Below, piece by piece: positions 5,737-9,179 of a DNA stretch of 9,179 nucleotides. The notes below the pieces were generated by a model, which saw nothing but the letters and a program-made list of their open reading frames with translations, made no database searches and had not been told where the DNA came from. Source of the stretch: CAYJBH01 sp964369445 (GTDB lineage: Bacteria; Bacillota; Clostridia; Oscillospirales; Ruminococcaceae); assembly GCA_964369445.1 (NCBI GenBank), contig CAYJFU010000071.1:1-9179 (forward strand), written 5' to 3'. Both the position numbers and the translations under genes were made by a program. Position 1 is the stretch's first letter, and each line of letters opens with the position of its first letter.

Positions 5737-7107
5737 GTTATCTGCCACAAGTTTCTCGGTCACCGCTACAACCTTGGGGTCGTCACTTTGCATGGTGCTG
5801 CTTATCCTTTTGTACAAAATCAAGGCTATTATAAAGGTTAATAGGTCCGCGATGGGCTGAGCGTAAACAAGCCCGTAAAGACCAAATATTACATTTAATA
5901 TTGATACTATCGGCAAAAAGAATATGCCTTGTCTGCTTATGTTTAAAATAAGTGAGGCCTTTGCTGCGCCGATAGCTTGCATAGCGTTGATAAGCAAAAA
6001 CAGTACGCCAAAAATAAAGGAGCTTAAAAGTAGAGCCTGCGCAAAGGAGAGTGCATAGGTATACGCCGCGCTATCGGTTAAAAAGGCACTGACTATCTGC
6101 GGCAGCCCGATGTAACAAAGTGTAGTTAAGAGCACACTCAATCCAAAACTGAAAGCGGTGGAGAATTTTAAAATGCTTTTGAACTTTTTAAAGTCCTTTG
6201 CGCCGTAAGCGTGCCCTAAAAGCGGTTGAACGCCCTGCGCAAAACCAACACAGACAAAAGAAGTTATCATTGTCACCTTCATCGCGACGCCGATGCCGGC
6301 AACGGCAAGATCACCGTAATCTGCCATAAAACCATTCACAACTATTGTGGATACACTCATCAGCAGGCTTGACAGTGACGCAGGGATGCCGATACTCAGC
6401 ACGTTTTTGACCGTTTTGCTATCTTTGGCAAAATCTTTTGGGTTGATGCTGAGTTTGCTGTTACCTTTTATAAAGTAGACGATGTAAAACAATGTGGCAG
6501 TGACATTTCCGATGACGGTTGCAACCGCAGCGCCGGTTATCCCCATATCAAACCCTAAGATGAAAACCGGATCTAAAACGATGTTTACTAGGTTGCCGAT
6601 AATCATGCCGAGTGTAGCCGTTTTCGGGTTGCCCTCCGCTCGGATGATGTTGGAAAATGCGGCGGAAATCAGTATAAACGGGCCGCTCAATGCGACGATA
6701 GCAAGATAGTCGGAAACCATTGTCAGCGTATCACTGCTTGCGCCTAATATGTCAGCAAGCGGCTGTGAAAAAATAATTATAAATGATGATAAAATCACGC
6801 CTATAATAGCGGCTGACCAAAAACAAAAGGAGGAGACTCTTTTTGCATAGCAGTCTTTGCCCTCACCGAAACTCCTTGAAATGAGCGACGTTCCACCTAT
6901 TCCGAAAACAGAGCTTAAAGCCATAAATATCATAAACACAGGTGTTGCAAGCGATACTGCTGCAACCTGCAACGGGTCGTTTGTCTGACCGATAAAAAAC
7001 ATATCCGCCATGTTGTAAACAAGCACCATTATCATTGCGATAATAGCGGGAATAGCGTTGCTCAATACGAGCTTTGGAACACTTTGAACGGTTGATTGAT
7101 TTTTCAT
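5734..7107 (-). CDS. MATE family multidrug efflux transporter
   Basis: The 457-residue membrane protein exports cationic drugs or metabolites in exchange for Na+ or H+. It has about 12 transmembrane segments in two homologous halves. The N-terminal half shows VYNMADMFFIGQ (30-41) and the family stretch RAEGNPKTATLGMIIGNLVN (156-175) with LDPVFI (178-183). The second half shows QPLLGHAYGAKDFKK (294-308), a MATE hallmark. The length is normal for the DinF/NorM-like bacterial subgroup. AAGGTGG (7121-7115) lies seven nt before the ATG. The marR gene lies 99 nt upstream on the same strand, and one of three MarR-like sites lies in the gap, so expression is probably released when a ligand binds the repressor. 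The substrate cannot be read from sequence. Confidence 0.93.
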   Translation of the reverse strand: MKNQSTVQSVPKLVLSNAIPAIIAMIMVLVYNMADMFFIGQTNDPLQVAAVSLATPVFMIFMALSSVFGIGGTSLISRSFGEGKDCYAKRVSSFCFWSAAIIGVILSSFIIIFSQPLADILGASSDTLTMVSDYLAIVALSGPFILISAAFSNIIRAEGNPKTATLGMIIGNLVNIVLDPVFILGFDMGITGAAVATVIGNVTATLFYIVYFIKGNSKLSINPKDFAKDSKTVKNVLSIGIPASLSSLLMSVSTIVVNGFMADYGDLAVAGIGVAMKVTMITSFVCVGFAQGVQPLLGHAYGAKDFKKFKSILKFSTAFSFGLSVLLTTLCYIGLPQIVSAFLTDSAAYTYALSFAQALLLSSFIFGVLFLLINAMQAIGAAKASLILNISRQGIFFLPIVSILNVIFGLYGLVYAQPIADLLTFIIALILYKRISSTMQSDDPKVVAVTEKLVADN

Positions 7108-7141
7108 GTATTTACCACCTTTTTCAATTGATAGCCACCTT

Positions 7142-7160
7142 TTGACAGTTAGCTGTTGAT
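7142..7160. promoter_or_regulatory. Candidate MarR operator, site 1 (marR-MATE gap)
   Basis: TTGACAGTTAGCTGTTGAT contains the inverted core ACAG/CTGT. It matches the site at the marR promoter (minus strand of 7659-7677) at 15 of 19 positions and the site at 7674-7692 also at 15 of 19. It lies 35 nt upstream of the MATE start. I see no good promoter around it, so it could regulate a weak internal promoter or act as a roadblock. Confidence 0.5.
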
Positions 7161-7206
7161 ATGCTTACGTTTTTTTAACCCACAGCGAGGTAGAGTGGGA
7201 CACGGT

Positions 7207-7626
7207 TTATTTGATTTTTATATAGAGCTTTTTCAGTAAAGTTTGCAGTGTGCTTATTTCTTCTGGTGTAAAGTCGGAAAAAAAATAGGCTTCATTCCTT
7301 TGTCTGAACTTGTCGGTTTCGCGCCATGTTTGCAAACCGAGCTCCGTTAAAGTGGCCACCTTAATTCTTTTATCGTTATGGTCACCACTCAGCACGACTA
7401 ACCCCTTTTTTACAAGGCGTTGAATGTTCCCCTGCATAGTCGCCTGTGAAACTTCAAATGCCTTTTCTATATTTTTTATCGGTGCTGAATGATTTTCCAT
7501 CAATGAAAGATAGCCCAAAATACCGCATTGGTTTAACGTAAGACCTGTGTCTTTTAAGTCGTTGTTAGCTTTTTTTTCTATACCGTCGGTTACCTTTTTT
7601 ATAAAATGCATTATATCGTTGGTCAT
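7207..7626 (-). CDS. MarR-family transcriptional repressor
   Basis: The 139-residue winged-helix regulator is expected to bind DNA as a dimer and dissociate when a small molecule binds. It shows a helical N-terminus (MTNDIMHFIKKV), LTLNQCGILGYLSLMEN, the helix-turn-helix IKNIEKAFEVSQATMQGNIQRLVKKGL, the wing HNDKRIKVATLTELG with the family D-R pair, and a C-terminal dimerisation helix. The start at 7626 is chosen because AGGAGG lies eight nt upstream; the in-frame ATG at 7677 would place the start inside the -35 element and ahead of that ribosome site. It is the first gene of a probable operon with the MATE transporter. Operator-like sites at its own promoter suggest autoregulation. Confidence 0.92.
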   Translation of the reverse strand: MTNDIMHFIKKVTDGIEKKANNDLKDTGLTLNQCGILGYLSLMENHSAPIKNIEKAFEVSQATMQGNIQRLVKKGLVVLSGDHNDKRIKVATLTELGLQTWRETDKFRQRNEAYFFSDFTPEEISTLQTLLKKLYIKIK

Positions 7627-7648
7627 TTTTTCAACCTCCTGTGTGTTT

Positions 7649-7677
7649 ATTATGACATAACAACAGTGTACTGTCAA
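7649..7677 (-). promoter_or_regulatory. marR promoter with overlapping operator, site 2
   Basis: On the minus strand a perfect -35 TTGACA (7677-7672), a 17-nt spacer and a near-perfect -10 CATAAT (7654-7649) form a strong promoter. The candidate operator TTGACAGTACACTGTTGTT (minus strand of 7659-7677) covers the -35 and most of the spacer and contains ACAGT/ACTGT in inverted order. Repressor bound here would exclude RNA polymerase. The leader would be short and contains the AGGAGG site (7640-7635). Confidence 0.8.
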
Positions 7678-7692
7678 TAGTTGGCTGTTGAT
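7674..7692. promoter_or_regulatory. Candidate MarR operator, site 3 (upstream of the marR -35)
   Basis: TCAATAGTTGGCTGTTGAT shares 13 of 14 bases with site 1 over AGTT.GCTGTTGAT and overlaps site 2 by four bases. It sits just upstream of the marR -35, between the divergent marR and SPFH genes. The tandem arrangement could allow cooperative binding. Confidence 0.4.
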
Positions 7693-7731
7693 TTCATAAA
7701 ATCTTCACATTCAAAAACTGAATATTTTATA

Positions 7732-7760
7732 TTTTCATCCTACGACATAGCTGTTATAAT
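7732..7760 (+). promoter_or_regulatory. Promoter of the SPFH gene
   Basis: A perfect -10 TATAAT (7755-7760) is preceded by TGT, giving an extended -10. A moderate -35 TTTTCA (7732-7737) lies at 17-nt spacing. Transcription would begin near 7767, giving a leader of about 55 nt that ends in the G9 tract. No alternative-sigma consensus is obvious. Confidence 0.75.
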
Positions 7761-7808
7761 GATATGGATACAGAAAAAAAGACAACTTTCTACACGTAAA
7801 ATTATATC

Positions 7809-7817
7809 GGGGGGGGG
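7809..7817 (+). promoter_or_regulatory. Nine-G homopolymer acting as ribosome binding site
   Basis: An unbroken run of nine G ends five nt before ATG 7823 and is the only Shine-Dalgarno-like sequence there. A G run can pair with the CCUCC of 16S rRNA in several registers, including G-U pairs. Runs of this length are prone to slippage, which would change the spacing and so the translation rate. They are also a common place for sequencing length errors. Confidence 0.6.
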
Positions 7818-7822
7818 CGTAA

Positions 7823-9142
7823 ATGGGAGTACTGGATGCACTAAAAAAGACAATTGTTGACAATCTGCCGGACGTTGTGACTAATCCGGAGATAAGCGGT
7901 CAAACCAAAGATATGCTATATAAGTTTGATAAGATAGCGCTTATAAAGGGTTCGCGTTTGATAGTAGGCCCGTCGCAGGAGGCTATCTTTGTGCGCAACG
8001 GTGTTATAGATGCGGTGTTCGGCCCCGGCTCGTACAACCTTGAGACGGACAACATACCCATCGCAAAGCAGATACTAGAACTCGCTTACGGCGGTGATTC
8101 GCCCAACCGCGCCGAGATATGGTTTGTCAACAAGACGGTCATGATGGATATAGCGTGGGGCACACCGCAACCGCTGTCGATGGAGGAGCGCAAGTTTGAA
8201 ATACCGTTGACACTAAAGGTGCGCTGTAACGGCTCGATAAGCTTGCGTATTAATGATTCGCAAAAGCTGTTTACCGAGATGGCAGGCCAGGGCAAGGTGT
8301 TTTCAATAGACAACTTTCAAACGGCGATGCGCGGCATGATGGTCTCTCGCCTGCAACGGGTGATGGGCGAGTTCATGAGCACCAATGATGCAGGATTCGT
8401 GACACTCCAACAAAACGTAACGGTTATAGAAAAACCGCTCGGTGAGCTTATGCACCAAGAGCTCGTGCCTTACGGTCTGGGGTTGGAGGGTTGTTATGTA
8501 AAAAGTTTCACCGTTGTTGAGGACGACGCGTGGGAGCGCTATAAAAGGTACGAGGATGAGTACTTTAACATTCACGCCGAGGAGCGCCGTATAAAACGTC
8601 TTGGCATGGCGGAGGCTGAGCGCCTTGCATCACTGGGTACTACATACGATCGAGAGCGTCAGTTTGGTGTGATGGACAAAGCCGCCGGCAACAACACAAT
8701 GGCGGCGATGGCAAGTCCTGTGGGTCTTGGTGTGGGCATCATGGCAGGACAGGTGCTCGGTGACAGCATGAAGATTATGGCCGGTGATACGATGGGCGCC
8801 GCTCAACCGGCACAGCCGTCCGCACCACCTGCCGAGGAAGGTTTTACCTGTCCCGCTTGCAGCGCAAAGTACGGCAAGAGCGTTAAATTTTGCCCCGAGT
8901 GCGGTTACATTGTTAAAAAAGCGTGCAGTGCGTGCAGTGCCGAGCTAAAGGGTGAAAAATTCTGCCCTGAGTGTGGTAAAAAGATAACCATTTGCTCCTC
9001 CTGCGGTGCGGACAATGCCGCGGATGCTGTAAACTGCGCAAAATGCCAAAAAACGCTCACAAGTACAAAGTCCTGCTCTTCCTGCGGATTTACGCCGGAA
9101 AACCCGACAAAATTCTGCCCCGAGTGCGGCACACCGATGTAA
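7823..9142 (+). CDS. SPFH-domain protein with four C-terminal zinc ribbons (YdjI-like)
   Basis: The 439-residue protein has no signal peptide or clear membrane segment. Residues about 30-235 form an SPFH (band 7) domain of the kind annotated as virion-core-protein-like or YdjI, including SQEAIFVRNGVIDAVFGPGSY (51-71) and MDIAWGTPQPL (108-118). A charged helical stretch (235-285) follows, then a Gly/Met/Ala-rich segment (286-340). Four Cys4 zinc ribbons close it: C343/346/357/360, C368/371/381/384, C391/394/405/408 and C418/421/432/435. In Bacillus subtilis YdjI is encoded with a PspA homologue and YdjG/YdjH in a membrane-stress operon. By analogy this protein may scaffold stress complexes at the membrane. 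No PspA gene lies within the window; downstream genes are cut off. The start follows the G9 tract. The domain call is firm, the role inferred. Confidence 0.88.
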   Translation: MGVLDALKKTIVDNLPDVVTNPEISGQTKDMLYKFDKIALIKGSRLIVGPSQEAIFVRNGVIDAVFGPGSYNLETDNIPIAKQILELAYGGDSPNRAEIWFVNKTVMMDIAWGTPQPLSMEERKFEIPLTLKVRCNGSISLRINDSQKLFTEMAGQGKVFSIDNFQTAMRGMMVSRLQRVMGEFMSTNDAGFVTLQQNVTVIEKPLGELMHQELVPYGLGLEGCYVKSFTVVEDDAWERYKRYEDEYFNIHAEERRIKRLGMAEAERLASLGTTYDRERQFGVMDKAAGNNTMAAMASPVGLGVGIMAGQVLGDSMKIMAGDTMGAAQPAQPSAPPAEEGFTCPACSAKYGKSVKFCPECGYIVKKACSACSAELKGEKFCPECGKKITICSSCGADNAADAVNCAKCQKTLTSTKSCSSCGFTPENPTKFCPECGTPM

Positions 9143-9147
9143 TAAAA

Positions 9148-9179
9148 AAGGCTTTGTTAAATTAAATAGTGAAGATACA
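9148..9179. repeat. Possible dispersed repeat, cut by the window edge
   Basis: AAGGCTTTGTTA (9148-9159), six nt after the SPFH stop, exactly repeats 4645-4656, which overlaps the NhaC stop and leads into the perfect 24-bp palindrome. Both copies are followed within a few bases by ATAGTG. A 12-base match could arise by chance in a window of this size; the matching position after a stop codon is what makes it notable. Confidence 0.3.

Noticed and set aside
7104..7127. Seven-residue leader peptide (TTG start) overlapping the MATE start codon as ATGA, with its own AAGGTGG
   Set aside because: Very short, non-ATG start, no coding evidence; the second AAGGTGG may be coincidence.
7179..7199. Hairpin CCCAC/GTGGG in the marR-MATE gap
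   Set aside because: Only five base pairs, and on the transcribed strand it is followed by A, not T; it is neither a terminator nor a convincing attenuator.
7627..7677. Extended N-terminus of the MarR gene from the ATG at 7677
   Set aside because: It would start inside the -35 element of the marR promoter; AGGAGG eight nt before the ATG at 7626 gives a better start.
8086..9132. Minus-strand open frames inside the SPFH gene
   Set aside because: They lie wholly inside a gene with clear domains, with low-complexity translations arising from the Cys-rich repeats on the other strand.

Overview
The window looks like chromosomal DNA of a low- to mid-GC Gram-positive anaerobe, most likely a member of the Clostridia. 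The basis is strong AGGAGG-type ribosome sites, TATAAT promoters with 17-nt spacers, a pyridoxamine-oxidase/ferredoxin fusion of a kind common in clostridial anaerobes, and a YdjI-like SPFH protein. I cannot name the genus. No phage, plasmid, CRISPR, rRNA or tRNA signal is visible.

Layout. Positions 2-118 hold the tail of a class A penicillin-binding protein, followed by a strong bidirectional terminator (161-206). Positions 249-2671 hold two overlapping minus-strand genes for membrane-anchored GGDEF proteins (diguanylate cyclases), coupled by an ATGA overlap and driven from an extended -10 promoter at 2727-2732. At 2862-4646 an HxlR-type regulator is divergent from an NhaC-family antiporter. 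The 96-nt gap between them carries a good plus-strand promoter and a 21-bp imperfect palindrome that is a plausible HxlR operator.

The 370-nt gap 4647-5016 has no gene. It holds three different inverted-repeat structures in a row: a perfect 24-bp palindrome, an 18-bp hairpin with a GAA loop, and a 186-bp MITE-like element with 24-bp inverted ends. The element ends 18 nt before the ribosome site of a flavin/2x[4Fe-4S] fusion protein (5017-5694). That gene is convergent with a MATE efflux gene (5734-7107), and the two share a hairpin whose arms contain both stop codons. Upstream of the MATE gene, on the same strand, lies a MarR repressor (7207-7626). Three related 19-bp sites, two around the marR promoter and one in the marR-MATE gap, suggest an autoregulated efflux operon. 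Last is a plus-strand SPFH-domain protein with four C-terminal zinc ribbons (7823-9142), whose ribosome site is a run of nine G.

No wholly new multi-gene system is evident; these are ordinary chromosomal gene modules. The items most worth a second look are the repeat cluster at 4647-5016, the unequal GGDEF pair (one with an inhibitory I-site, one without), the HxlR-NhaC pairing with its palindrome, the MarR site triad, and the G9 tract that may make translation of the SPFH gene variable.
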